A stretch of DNA of 64,000 bases, taken from positions 62,001 through 126,000 of the forward strand of contig CALUOQ010000002.1 of NCBI GenBank assembly GCA_944322325.1, in the 5' to 3' direction. Source of the stretch: an uncultured Alloprevotella sp. GTDB taxonomy: Bacteria; Bacteroidota; Bacteroidia; Bacteroidales; Bacteroidaceae. Both the position numbers and the translations under genes were made by a program. Shown one piece after another: positions 8,014 to 15,502 of the stretch; the stretch's first letter is position 1, and the number at the start of each line of letters is the position of its first letter. The notes below the pieces were generated by a model. That model was not told the DNA's origin. It worked only from the letters and a program-made list of their open reading frames with translations, and did no database searches.

Positions 8014-8097
8014 CGAGCGCAGCGATAGTTTTATCTGTCGTTGCGCTCGTTTTTCCGGGCGCAGCGATGGTTTAATCGGGCGCAGCGACAAAAAAAC
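8014..8097. repeat. Array of four 21-bp repeat units (GCGCAGCGA class)
   Basis: Four consecutive 21-base units at 8014-8034, 8035-8055, 8056-8076 and 8077-8097. Units 1, 3 and 4 begin CGAGCGCAGCGA or CGGGCGCAGCGA followed by a variable A/T-rich half; unit 2 is close to the inverse complement of unit 1. Units 1 and 2 together can form a hairpin (8011-8028 with 8035-8052) with a T run after it on the plus strand. Near-identical units occur inside the coding sequence at 12632-12673. The rest of 7822-8110 shows nothing recognisable. Confidence 0.7.
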
Positions 8098-8110
8098 ATA
8101 CCACTGAAAG

Positions 8111-8323
8111 TCAATCCCCATCCTTTTCCTTCGTATTGTTGCCCCCACCGCCTGCATCTCTTTCCATATCATGGTTTTCTTCCCATCCTCCTCGAAGCAT
8201 GCACCCGATTATGCGAGGTGTAACAAACAAGAACCGGCCTACCGCTCTAAAAAAGACACCAATATGCCGGGTAAGGCCCAAATTGATTTCCGGTGGATTT
8301 AATCTACTTCTTAAGGGTTCCAT
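8111..8323 (-). CDS. Small hypothetical protein (70 aa), possibly membrane-associated
   Basis: Begins MEPLRSRLNPPEINLGLTRH and has a moderately hydrophobic segment IGVFFRAVGRFLFVTPRIIG, then a polar Gly/Asn-rich tail (GGGGNNTKEKDGD). It starts 13 bases after the stop of the gene upstream on the same strand, which argues for a genuine third gene of a minus-strand operon. No family recognised. An overlapping plus-strand frame exists but has worse context. Confidence 0.45.
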   Translation of the reverse strand: MEPLRSRLNPPEINLGLTRHIGVFFRAVGRFLFVTPRIIGCMLRGGWEENHDMERDAGGGGNNTKEKDGD

Positions 8324-8336
8324 CTTCTTGTTCAGT

Positions 8337-8771
8337 TCACTTGCTAAAAATTATTTCGCGGTTCGCTGTAGCCAAAGCTTCCGTTCCGCCAAAATACGTA
8401 ATCTCCCAAAACAAACCCGCTGTTAATTCCTGCGGAGCAATTTCGACATTTTCGCCAACCACAACCTCCATACCTACCACTTCTGTCCATGAAGGATAAC
8501 AAGACATCGGCCCTTCGTGCCGACCGCTTTCTTTTGAATACACAGCGCAGTTCATGTCTACCATCGAAGAACACCCCTCCCAACGTACATGCAAATAAAT
8601 ATAATAATCAGACACTTCAGATTTCAATGACTGGATTCGCTGATAAATTTTCTCCCATTTATTCAAGTCGAGCAGCTTGGCTCTTTCAGGCGCATTACTC
8701 CACCACAAACCAATAAAAGCCGGTTTGATTTTTTCGAAGCTGTACCGCCATAATAAATCCCTGAATGTCAT
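8337..8771 (-). CDS. Short member of the LWEITF family (N-terminal domain only)
   Basis: 144 residues from the ATG at 8771, chosen because the product then aligns from its first residue with the two larger proteins encoded at 9644-10612 and 12083-13111. MTFRDLLWRYSFEKIKP corresponds to MTLKELIMKTSFDDILP, and FWEITYFGG (121-129) to their LWEITFYGF. It lacks the basic linker and the C-terminal domain. The family looks like what databases call DUF6557 (from memory, not checked). The single-domain form suggests an interaction or inhibitor-type module. It is 62 bases downstream of the 201-residue hypothetical gene. Confidence 0.6.
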   Translation of the reverse strand: MTFRDLLWRYSFEKIKPAFIGLWWSNAPERAKLLDLNKWEKIYQRIQSLKSEVSDYYIYLHVRWEGCSSMVDMNCAVYSKESGRHEGPMSCYPSWTEVVGMEVVVGENVEIAPQELTAGLFWEITYFGGTEALATANREIIFSK

Positions 8772-8833
8772 GGCACCTGTAAATCCATTGATAACAGACG
8801 AGGAACTATTCCCCATTATCCGCCAATTTGTTG

Positions 8834-9439
8834 TTAATCCCACCAACCCAATAAATGATATTCCAGGAACCTGAAGAACAAGCAATAGGCTTTGTAAAAA
8901 CGGAGTTTTTGCATCTTGCCGAACTTATACCAACCCGGCGAAACATGATAAACTTTGAAACGACGTCTGTTACGCTTGTTCACATACGGCACACTCTCCG
9001 CGCCAAGGCGGTCCAAGCCTTCATTCATGATAATTTCCAATAATCTGACGGCTGTCCTCATTCTCGAAACGTCATGGTCTGCCCGCTCCAAATGTCCGAA
9101 ATTTGTCCAGTAAAAGATCACCCATTCGAGTTTGAATTTCAACAGGCTTAAAACATAATGGTAGTCATAATCTGAATTCTCTTCCATGAACATCTTCCAA
9201 ATACTGGAACGCTCCTCATGAAGTTTGCTTTGATAAGCTTTCCACTCCTCCTTAGACAAGCCCTTTCGCCAATACAGATGCATGAGTTCCATCTCTTTCT
9301 TTATGCCTTCTTCGCCATTCTCTTCCGGCTCGTTCTCCTCAAAACGAGGATCAGATTCCATTGCTTTCTCCATGGCCTGCACTTCTTCCCGTTTGGCCTT
9401 TGTCCACTCGTAAAAATAATCTTCGACAGTGTTGTACAT
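8834..9439 (-). CDS. Hypothetical helical protein rich in Trp/Tyr
   Basis: 201 residues, mostly alpha-helical and charged (KAKREEVQAMEKAMESDPRF...). The central block DYHYVLSLLKFKLEWVIFYW followed by RMRTAVRLLEIIMNEG matches a pattern recurrent in phage- and plasmid-borne hypotheticals (D-x-x-Y-x-L-x-L-L-x-F-K-L). No enzymatic motif is visible. It has a promoter-like TACTTTTG on the minus strand at 9481-9474, 35 bases upstream of its ATG, and is the first gene of the minus-strand operon that includes the short LWEITF-family gene. Confidence 0.6.
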   Translation of the reverse strand: MYNTVEDYFYEWTKAKREEVQAMEKAMESDPRFEENEPEENGEEGIKKEMELMHLYWRKGLSKEEWKAYQSKLHEERSSIWKMFMEENSDYDYHYVLSLLKFKLEWVIFYWTNFGHLERADHDVSRMRTAVRLLEIIMNEGLDRLGAESVPYVNKRNRRRFKVYHVSPGWYKFGKMQKLRFYKAYCLFFRFLEYHLLGWWD

Positions 9440-9473
9440 ATCTTTCTACTTTCTATGGTTATCATTCTTCGGG

Positions 9474-9481
9474 CAAAAGTA
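9474..9481 (-). promoter_or_regulatory. -7 promoter box TACTTTTG
   Basis: Minus-strand match to TAnnTTTG, 35 bases before the ATG at 9439; a TTTG at 9500-9497 may be the -33 element although spacing (15) is short. Confidence 0.5.
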
Positions 9482-9556
9482 TCGCCATGAAATGCCCAAA
9501 TAAAGCAGAAGCAATCTTTTTTTAACCTCTGTCCTATTTTGGCACACTCAGCTGAA

Positions 9557-9564
9557 TATCTTTG
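9557..9564 (+). promoter_or_regulatory. -7 promoter box TATCTTTG
   Basis: Plus-strand match to TAnnTTTG with TTTG at 9538-9541 upstream; drives the gene starting at 9644. Divergent from the promoter at 9474-9481, with the two elements almost back to back. Confidence 0.5.
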
Positions 9565-9643
9565 TCGCACGGAGAAAAAACAACACCTTACGATTCCAAT
9601 ATAACCCATACAATAACCTGTATCACCATAAAACGCGTAAGAA

Positions 9644-10612
9644 ATGACACTGAAAGAACTCATCATGAAGACCAGTTTCGACGACATCCTTCCCTATTTG
9701 GAAAGACACGAAACTGCACACCGAGATAATCTCTATGCTTTCCGCGAGGCATACGATATTCTCAAAAATATGAAACCTAACAGGGATTATCACGAAAAGG
9801 CCACCATAGAATGCCACGTCAGACCTGACGGAAGCAAATACGTACGCGTCCTGTTTTTGGACGACGACGTGTGGGAAAATGAGTTGGCCAAACAGCTCAT
9901 TCTCCCCGACAATACCCCGCTTATACCGGAAGAGTTGGCCATGTACTGCCTTTGGGAAATCACTTTTTACGGCTTTTCACCCGCCGACCGTGACGAGAAT
10001 TTCCGTGAAATGTTTGACAAGAAACAACCGGCCAACTGCTACGAATACGCGTTAGACAAATTAAGGAAAAGTATATGGAAGCGTCAGACACCACGTCGAC
10101 TGCGCTCCAAAGGCGAAAACGGCGAACGTTACGTCACGCTGCAATCATTTTCGCGGTTACTTCACAAAAAAATGAACGGCCCCAAGCGAAAACGTAAACA
10201 CCGCCAAGAAAAACGAATCAAGCATCTTAAAACTCTGGCCAAACGCGAATCCTTAATCAGAAAGCTTACCATCCCGGGAAGTACTTTCATGCGTAATGAA
10301 ATAGAACACTTGCTTCACTTCAAATACGGCACGCGATATAATTATTCCTCAGTCACGCACGGGAAAGGCGAACGCCTGGCTTACATTACGGAGTCGATGA
10401 CAAAATACCAGCAGCTTGATTTGGAATCATACGACAGCGCACTCGTCTTCATACAGGACTCAGCCACATACCCGCTGGAGCAAACGGAATTATCCGCCTT
10501 CCAAAAAACAATTCGGCAACGATTGGGAAACAAGAATCTTTTGTTCGGCATGGCTACAATAAATCAAGAGGAGCCAGAGGTTCATGTCTTGCTGCTACTC
10601 TATAGGCGATAA
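9644..10612 (+). CDS. LWEITF-family protein with FtsZ-C-terminal-like domain (copy 1)
   Basis: 322 residues in three parts. Residues 1-145: family N-terminal domain with MTLKELIMKTSFDDILPYLE and YCLWEITFYGF (102-111). Residues ~175-215: a very basic helix (KRKRKHRQEKRIKH). Residues ~243-319: a segment whose pattern follows the FtsZ/tubulin-like C-terminal domain: a helix RLAYITESMTKYQQLDL, the strand SALVFIQDS, a helix, the strand LLFGMATIN, then EVHVLLLLY. In FtsZ the equivalents are the helix before gvLvnIt, the IxfG strand and the final VTVIATG strand. No GTPase domain is present. Paralogue of the gene at 12083. Function unknown; the FtsZ likeness is my reading and needs structural comparison. 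Confidence 0.65.
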   Translation: MTLKELIMKTSFDDILPYLERHETAHRDNLYAFREAYDILKNMKPNRDYHEKATIECHVRPDGSKYVRVLFLDDDVWENELAKQLILPDNTPLIPEELAMYCLWEITFYGFSPADRDENFREMFDKKQPANCYEYALDKLRKSIWKRQTPRRLRSKGENGERYVTLQSFSRLLHKKMNGPKRKRKHRQEKRIKHLKTLAKRESLIRKLTIPGSTFMRNEIEHLLHFKYGTRYNYSSVTHGKGERLAYITESMTKYQQLDLESYDSALVFIQDSATYPLEQTELSAFQKTIRQRLGNKNLLFGMATINQEEPEVHVLLLLYRR

Positions 10613-10625
10613 ACATTCTCAAAAA

Positions 10626-10656
10626 GCGGGTGCAGTGTTCATAACGCTGCACCCGC
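10626..10656 (-). terminator. Intrinsic terminator for rtcB
   Basis: Ten-base arms GCGGGTGCAG (10626-10635) and CTGCACCCGC (10647-10656). On the minus strand the stem is followed by TTTTTGAG, so it terminates rtcB; the same stem may also stop the converging plus-strand gene. Confidence 0.75.
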
Positions 10657-10677
10657 ATAAAAAGAGACTGCGGGAAC

Positions 10678-11946
10678 TCAATTCGCAGCTTTGAAATTAT
10701 AAACCGGCTTGATGATATTCAGGACCGAGACAGTGTCCTGGATATTGCGGATTATTTCATCTTTCGGCTTGTACACCATGGGCGATTCGTCTTTGGTCTC
10801 TTCTGACAGGCTCTCACTGTAAATGCCCCGCATGGACCGGCGGTATTCCTCCATAGTGATGCATTCAAAAGCTTGACTACGGCTCATGACACGCCCTGCG
10901 CCATGCGGAGCTGAACAGTTCCAGTCCTCGTTGCCCTTACCTATATAGATTAACGAACCGTCGCGCATGTTCAGCGGAATGATGCATCGTTGACCCGGAT
11001 AAGCAGCAATAGCCCCTTTCCGAATGATATGATCATCGCCAATATAATTATGGATACTTTCAAACATCAGGTCGGGCTGCATCTCCCGGATTATGCCTCT
11101 TTCGAGGAAATAATCCATAATAAGCCCGATTATCAGTCGGCGGTTCAACTTTGCCCACTGCTGACACAACCGCATATCATGGAGGTAATCGTCACGGAAA
11201 CTCCCTTCAAGATAGGATAACTCCGGCGGAATGGTTGGCTTGCGCATCTTAAAAGAATTGTGCAGATTTCGAATCACCTCCTGGAGTTCCGACTTACGCC
11301 CTGCCCGTTTGTATTCGGCAATCAGGCGGTTTTGCTCCTCCATCATTTCCGCCCAACCTGACTGGCACTTCACCGCTAACTTCTGGTAGATATCAGCGAC
11401 TTGTTTGCCCAAGTTGCGGCTTCCCGTGTGCACCACCAAATAGACCATACCGCTTTCGTCCTCATCAAGCTCGATGAAGTGGTTTCCGCCACCCAGCGAC
11501 CCAATCGAAAGGTTGAGGCGTTTTACATCTTTGAATTCCCTGTAACAATGCATTTGCTTAATGAGTTCCTTGCTTTCCCTGTACGTATCCATATACCGTG
11601 ACGGAAGTGGGACATAGTTATCGCCGCGATAGTCGCGTCCGGACGGAATGTGATGAAGAATGTACTCGTTCAAATCATGATAATCTATGGCTTTACCGCC
11701 TACAAACGGCTGCACCGATATACCGCATCCTATGTCCACACCCACAATGTTCGGGATGACTTTCTCACCCAAATTACCCGTAAAACCGATAACGCACCCG
11801 GCTCCTGCATGAACATCGGGCATGATTCGGACTTTACAACTGGCAAAAGCCGGAATGGCCAACAATTTTTCGATCTGCTCGATAGCCGTCTTTTCAATAT
11901 CATCTGTGAATATCTTCACGTTGTGGTTTTCTATCGTTCCCATCAT
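10678..11946 (-). CDS. rtcB: RtcB-family RNA 3'-phosphate/5'-OH ligase, compact form
   Basis: 422 residues, shorter than the usual ~480 of canonical RtcB. All signature blocks are visible: IMPDVHAGAGCVIGFTG, VGVDIGCGI (Mn-binding Asp and Cys), GGGNHFIEL, VHTGSRNLGKQV, and APHGAGRVMSRSQA, where the His of PHGAGR is the guanylylated residue. The enzyme seals broken RNAs with 2',3'-cyclic or 3'-phosphate ends using GTP. No archease gene is nearby. It lies between two LWEITF-family genes and close to a WYL regulator, a pattern consistent with stress-induced RNA repair. A second ATG at 11943 is an equally possible start. Confidence 0.92.
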   Translation of the reverse strand: MMGTIENHNVKIFTDDIEKTAIEQIEKLLAIPAFASCKVRIMPDVHAGAGCVIGFTGNLGEKVIPNIVGVDIGCGISVQPFVGGKAIDYHDLNEYILHHIPSGRDYRGDNYVPLPSRYMDTYRESKELIKQMHCYREFKDVKRLNLSIGSLGGGNHFIELDEDESGMVYLVVHTGSRNLGKQVADIYQKLAVKCQSGWAEMMEEQNRLIAEYKRAGRKSELQEVIRNLHNSFKMRKPTIPPELSYLEGSFRDDYLHDMRLCQQWAKLNRRLIIGLIMDYFLERGIIREMQPDLMFESIHNYIGDDHIIRKGAIAAYPGQRCIIPLNMRDGSLIYIGKGNEDWNCSAPHGAGRVMSRSQAFECITMEEYRRSMRGIYSESLSEETKDESPMVYKPKDEIIRNIQDTVSVLNIIKPVYNFKAAN

Positions 11947-11970
11947 TCTTATATTCTAAACTTGTCTGGG

Positions 11971-11978
11971 CAAAAGTA
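11971..11978 (-). promoter_or_regulatory. -7 promoter box for rtcB (TACTTTTG)
   Basis: Minus-strand match to TAnnTTTG, 25 bases upstream of the rtcB start codon. Confidence 0.55.
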
Positions 11979-12082
11979 CAGTCGGTATACGCCATATTAA
12001 GGCACAATGAAGAAAAATTTATTGGCTCTGCTGCATTCTGGCATCTGGAAATGCGTCCTTTGCCACAACAAATACCTGTTCT

Positions 12083-13111
12083 ATGACTCTGAAAGAATTG
12101 ATAATGAAAGTCGATTTCGACCGTATCCGCCCTTATTTAGAGGATTTTGAAGCAGAACATCTTGACAGTATCTACGCATACCGCGAGGCATACGACACTC
12201 TACGCGACATGGAACCCGACAGAGAATCTCATGGCAGAATCAAAATCTCGTGGAATGGCGGAACTGAAAACGGAGAAGGAAAGTGGCTTAACGTCTCCGG
12301 CATCCATGTCAACTGGGAAGCGGCTTTGAACTACGACATAGTAATAGCCGACAACGTCCGTCTTCCACTTGAAGAACTGGCCATGCATTGTCTTTGGGAA
12401 ATCACGTTTTGGGGATTTTCACCGGAAGAAGAATTTGAAACCTACAAACGTAAACACGATTTCCCAAAAACTACCAATGAATATGAGGTTGCCTTGATGA
12501 AACTGAGAGAAAGTATATGGAAGCACCAAGTCCGGCGCAAGAGTTCTTGCAAAAAGACAAACGATCCACAACACAGAGTCCTTACTCTTCCCGACCGGCC
12601 CATGGCCCCTATGAACGGCCCCAAGCAAAAACGAGCGCAGCGACAAAAGAAACGGACGCAGCGGCTGAAAGGACTGGCAGCCCGCGAGAATCTGATAAGA
12701 GCCCTGACTGCCAACGGCAGTTCACTACATAGAAACGACGTAGACTTCCTGCTCAACGTCAACTGCGGCACTCAATACGACTACACGTCCGCCACGCACA
12801 ATATAAGTAGCCGCTTAAACTATATTCTCGAATCAATAACCAAGTACCAGCACCTTGCTTTGGACAGATACAACAATGCCATTATCCACATCCGCGTTTC
12901 CTCTCATTATCCTTTATCCGAGCAGGAATTCGAAAAATTCAAGACCGGTACGCGCGCTTACCTCGATTACGAAGACATTATTTTCGGCACAACGGCCACG
13001 GACGACCGCACCCCGAAAATAAAGGTCACAATACTGCTAAACCTGCGCGAAGAAGCTAAAAAAGTACGTCGACTTACATCATACGCCTCATACAAAAAAG
13101 AAACAGATTGA
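12083..13111 (+). CDS. LWEITF-family protein with FtsZ-C-terminal-like domain (copy 2)
   Basis: 342 residues, paralogue of the 9644 gene over its full length. N-terminal domain: MTLKELIMKVDFDRIRPYLE, HCLWEITFWGF (103-112). Basic linker: KQKRAQRQKKRTQRLKG (181-197), encoded by two 21-bp units that closely match an intergenic repeat at 8014-8097. C-terminal domain (~243-320): RLNYILESITKYQHLAL, NAIIHIRVSS, a helix, DIIFGTTATDD, PKIKVTILLNL, again resembling the FtsZ C-terminal pattern. A Lys/Arg-rich tail of ~20 residues is unique to this copy. It is transcribed away from rtcB. No catalytic motif is visible; a protein- or RNA-binding role is plausible but unproven. Confidence 0.65.
   Translation: MTLKELIMKVDFDRIRPYLEDFEAEHLDSIYAYREAYDTLRDMEPDRESHGRIKISWNGGTENGEGKWLNVSGIHVNWEAALNYDIVIADNVRLPLEELAMHCLWEITFWGFSPEEEFETYKRKHDFPKTTNEYEVALMKLRESIWKHQVRRKSSCKKTNDPQHRVLTLPDRPMAPMNGPKQKRAQRQKKRTQRLKGLAARENLIRALTANGSSLHRNDVDFLLNVNCGTQYDYTSATHNISSRLNYILESITKYQHLALDRYNNAIIHIRVSSHYPLSEQEFEKFKTGTRAYLDYEDIIFGTTATDDRTPKIKVTILLNLREEAKKVRRLTSYASYKKETD
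12632..12673 (+). repeat. Two 21-bp repeat units inside a coding sequence
   Basis: Units at 12632-12652 and 12653-12673 start CGAGCGCAGCGA and CGGACGCAGCGG. The first matches the intergenic unit at 8077-8097 at 18 of 21 positions. In frame each unit encodes seven residues (RAQRQKK, RTQRLKG). Confidence 0.6.
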
Positions 13112-13156
13112 ACAAAGAAAATGAAGCTATGCCGTATTTTTTCACAAGCGGAAATG

Positions 13157-13164
13157 TAACTTTG
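13157..13164 (+). promoter_or_regulatory. -7 promoter box TAACTTTG
   Basis: Match to TAnnTTTG, 28 bases before the WYL regulator start at 13193. Confidence 0.55.
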
Positions 13165-13192
13165 CGGCATAACCCTATAAAACAGAAGCGAC

Positions 13193-14155
13193 ATGGCAGC
13201 AAATCTCTTTGGGCGTTACGTCTGGCTGATAGACATACTTCGCCGCTACAAGCGCCTAACCTTTCAGGAAATCAACGAACTTTGGCAGGAAAGCAGCTTA
13301 GGCTATGGTGACGAACTACCTTTACGCACGTTCCATAACCATCAGAAGGCTATCAAGGACATCTTCGACGTGTACATTGACTGCGACCGTAAGGACGGCT
13401 ACCGTTACTACATCGACGAACCGGAACGATTGGAAGGAAATAACCTTCGTAGTTGGTTGATTAGCTCCTACGCGACTTTGAATCAGATACAAGCAGACAA
13501 CAAACTGGAAGAGCGGATTATTTTCGAGGACATTCCTTCCGGCCAAACGTGGCTCACTTCGATCACTGAGGCTATGCGACGCAACCACGTGCTTTGCATC
13601 ACCCATCAAGGCTTCGGAAAAACTGAGCCGAGTACATTCGAAATTGAACCTTACTGCCTGAAAGTGGTCAAACGACGTTGGTACGTCGTGGCACGCAGCC
13701 CTTATTATTCACAAAGGAACCGGGAAAAAGGCATCAAACCTAGTGATGTCTATCTGGTATACGCCCTCGACCGCATTTCGAACGTACAAGATACCGGCAA
13801 AACGTTCAAAATGAGAAAAAACTTCGACGTCCACCATTATTTCGAGGGATGTTGCGGCGTGATTACGTCGGACGAACCGATTCAACGCATCGTTCTTCTG
13901 GCTTATGGCGGTTTTGCCGATTATCTGCGTACCTTGCCATTACACGAGTCCCAACAGGAAATAGAGAGTGACGACGAATCCACGCTTTTCGAGTACCGCT
14001 TGAAACCCACGTTTGACTTCTACCAGCTTGTACTGGCACAAGGCGACCAAGTGGAAGTACTGGAGCCTGAGTCTGTCCGCGAAGAAATGCGTAACTTCGC
14101 TCAGAACTTACTGAATCTCTATACATGGAAAAAAGACAAATCATGCGAGGACTGA
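13193..14155 (+). CDS. WYL-domain transcriptional regulator
   Basis: 320 residues. The N-terminal ~95 residues form a winged-helix-like region (IDILRRYKRLTFQEINELWQ, then LRTFHNHQKAIKDIFDV). Residues ~110-220 form the WYL domain: FEIEPYCLKVVKRRWYVVAR, YALDRISNVQ. A WCX-like C-terminal extension (RIVLLAYGG...LKPTFDFYQLVLAQGDQVEVLEPE) completes the architecture. WYL proteins often sense nucleic-acid ligands and control stress and defence genes. It overlaps the exonuclease gene by 31 bases, so the two are co-expressed, and it may regulate the neighbouring rtcB and LWEITF-family genes (inference). Confidence 0.85.
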   Translation: MAANLFGRYVWLIDILRRYKRLTFQEINELWQESSLGYGDELPLRTFHNHQKAIKDIFDVYIDCDRKDGYRYYIDEPERLEGNNLRSWLISSYATLNQIQADNKLEERIIFEDIPSGQTWLTSITEAMRRNHVLCITHQGFGKTEPSTFEIEPYCLKVVKRRWYVVARSPYYSQRNREKGIKPSDVYLVYALDRISNVQDTGKTFKMRKNFDVHHYFEGCCGVITSDEPIQRIVLLAYGGFADYLRTLPLHESQQEIESDDESTLFEYRLKPTFDFYQLVLAQGDQVEVLEPESVREEMRNFAQNLLNLYTWKKDKSCED

Positions 14156-14694
14156 ACTTCGTCGCCATAGATTTCGAAACAGCCACGGGCCGTCGTGCCT
14201 CCGTTTGCGAAGCAGGAATTTGCGCAGTACGTGACGGCCGTATCGTGGAAACCCGTTCGTGGCTGGTCCGCCCACCTAGTAACGCGTACAGCTACTGGAA
14301 CATGCAGATTCACGGCATTCGCCCCGCAGACACGGCGGACTCCCCCGAATTTCCAGAGATCTGGGCGGAAATATCCACATACTTGAACGAATGTCCCGTA
14401 CTCGTGGCCCACAATGCCGCATTCGACATGGGTTGCATCCGCCACTCTTTGGATTTTTACGGTATCGGGAAACCGGACATCACTTACTATTGTTCCCTAC
14501 GCGCCGCCCGCAGACTTTACGACTTCGGCTGCAACAGTCTGGACTACCTTTGCGACCATTTCGAAATACCCTACGGGCAGCACCACCGTGCGGGCGACGA
14601 CGCCGAAATGTGCGCCCGTCTGTTTCTCCGCGAAATCAAAGACGCGGGATGGTGCGAGTTGAGCGATATGGATTACTGCACAGGAAAACTTTAG
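14125..14694 (+). CDS. DEDDh 3'-5' exonuclease (DnaQ-like)
   Basis: 189 residues from the ATG at 14125; an alternative start at 14143 (MRGLNF) is equally good. Exo I: VAIDFETATG (D16, E18); Exo II: HNAAFDMG (D101); Exo III: HHRAGDDAEMCA (H154, D159), which marks the DEDDh type. The size and HGIRPAD...VLVAHNAAFD context match stand-alone polymerase-III-epsilon-like exonucleases (exonuclease X/RNase T type). It trims single-stranded DNA or RNA 3' ends. The 31-base overlap with the WYL gene makes them a translationally coupled pair; the next gene encodes a phosphoesterase. Confidence 0.9.
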   Translation: MEKRQIMRGLNFVAIDFETATGRRASVCEAGICAVRDGRIVETRSWLVRPPSNAYSYWNMQIHGIRPADTADSPEFPEIWAEISTYLNECPVLVAHNAAFDMGCIRHSLDFYGIGKPDITYYCSLRAARRLYDFGCNSLDYLCDHFEIPYGQHHRAGDDAEMCARLFLREIKDAGWCELSDMDYCTGKL

Positions 14695-14809
14695 TTTGAA
14701 ATACCACACAAAAACAACCTAACCACTCAAAAAGACTGCGCCGCGCATTATTTCCTCACCGAATCAGACAACCAATGCGATCCATCTCCTATTTTCCTGA
14801 AACCGACTG

Positions 14810-15418
14810 ATGACCATCCTCCACATTTCCGATACCCACGGCCTGCACCGACAGCTCGCGGGGCTGCCCGAAGCCGACGTGATTGTCCACTCCGGCGATT
14901 TCACCCAAGCCGGAACGAAGCACGAAGCCTTAGACTTCATGAACTGGTTTTGCGACCTGCCCTACCGGCACAAAATTTTCATCGCCGGCAACCACGATGA
15001 TTGTCTCTACGGCGCTGAATTATCCGGATTAGACAACAATTGCCACTACCTGTGTCGTTCGGGGGTCTGCATTGACGGTGTGAACTTCTACGGCATTCCC
15101 CTTTTTGTGAGAGACGTACTCTACGGAACTGACAAGCATCAGGACCGAAGTGTGCCGCGCGACACCGAAGTTCTCATCACCCATCGTCCGCCACTGGATG
15201 TTCTCGACTTCGACGGGGGACGGCGCTACGGCTGTCCGGAACTGCTGAAAGAAATCGAAGCGGCCCGTCCGAAACTTCACCTCTTCGGGCACATTCATGC
15301 AGCCTTTGGCATAGAAAAGCGGAACGGCATCCTGTTTTCAAACGCCGCCCTGGTGGACGGGTATTACCGCCTCATGGAGGATCGGGTCGCATCATTAAAG
15401 GTAATCGAGGTCCGATAA
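14810..15418 (+). CDS. Metallophosphoesterase
   Basis: 202 residues with the complete calcineurin-like motif set: ISDTHGLH (D8, H10), HSGDFTQ (D30), AGNHDD (N61, H62), ITHRPP and FGHIHAAFG. No signal peptide, so cytoplasmic. Members of this small subgroup act on cyclic nucleotides, phosphodiesters or nucleic-acid ends; the substrate here cannot be told. It follows the exonuclease by 115 bases without a clear promoter between, so may belong to the same unit. Confidence 0.88.
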   Translation: MTILHISDTHGLHRQLAGLPEADVIVHSGDFTQAGTKHEALDFMNWFCDLPYRHKIFIAGNHDDCLYGAELSGLDNNCHYLCRSGVCIDGVNFYGIPLFVRDVLYGTDKHQDRSVPRDTEVLITHRPPLDVLDFDGGRRYGCPELLKEIEAARPKLHLFGHIHAAFGIEKRNGILFSNAALVDGYYRLMEDRVASLKVIEVR

Positions 15419-15454
15419 AGCAACAACGAATCCTGCGACAACACGAACCAATAT

Positions 15455-15495
15455 CCCCGCACGACAGTTCGTTGCTGCATGACTGTCGTGCGGGG
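15455..15495 (+). terminator. Hairpin terminator between convergent genes
   Basis: Perfect 14-bp arms: CCCCGCACGACAGT (15455-15468) and ACTGTCGTGCGGGG (15482-15495), 13-base loop, followed by TCATTTTTC on the plus strand. It separates the metallophosphoesterase from the converging GEVED gene. Confidence 0.75.
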
Positions 15496-15502
15496 TCATT
15501 TT

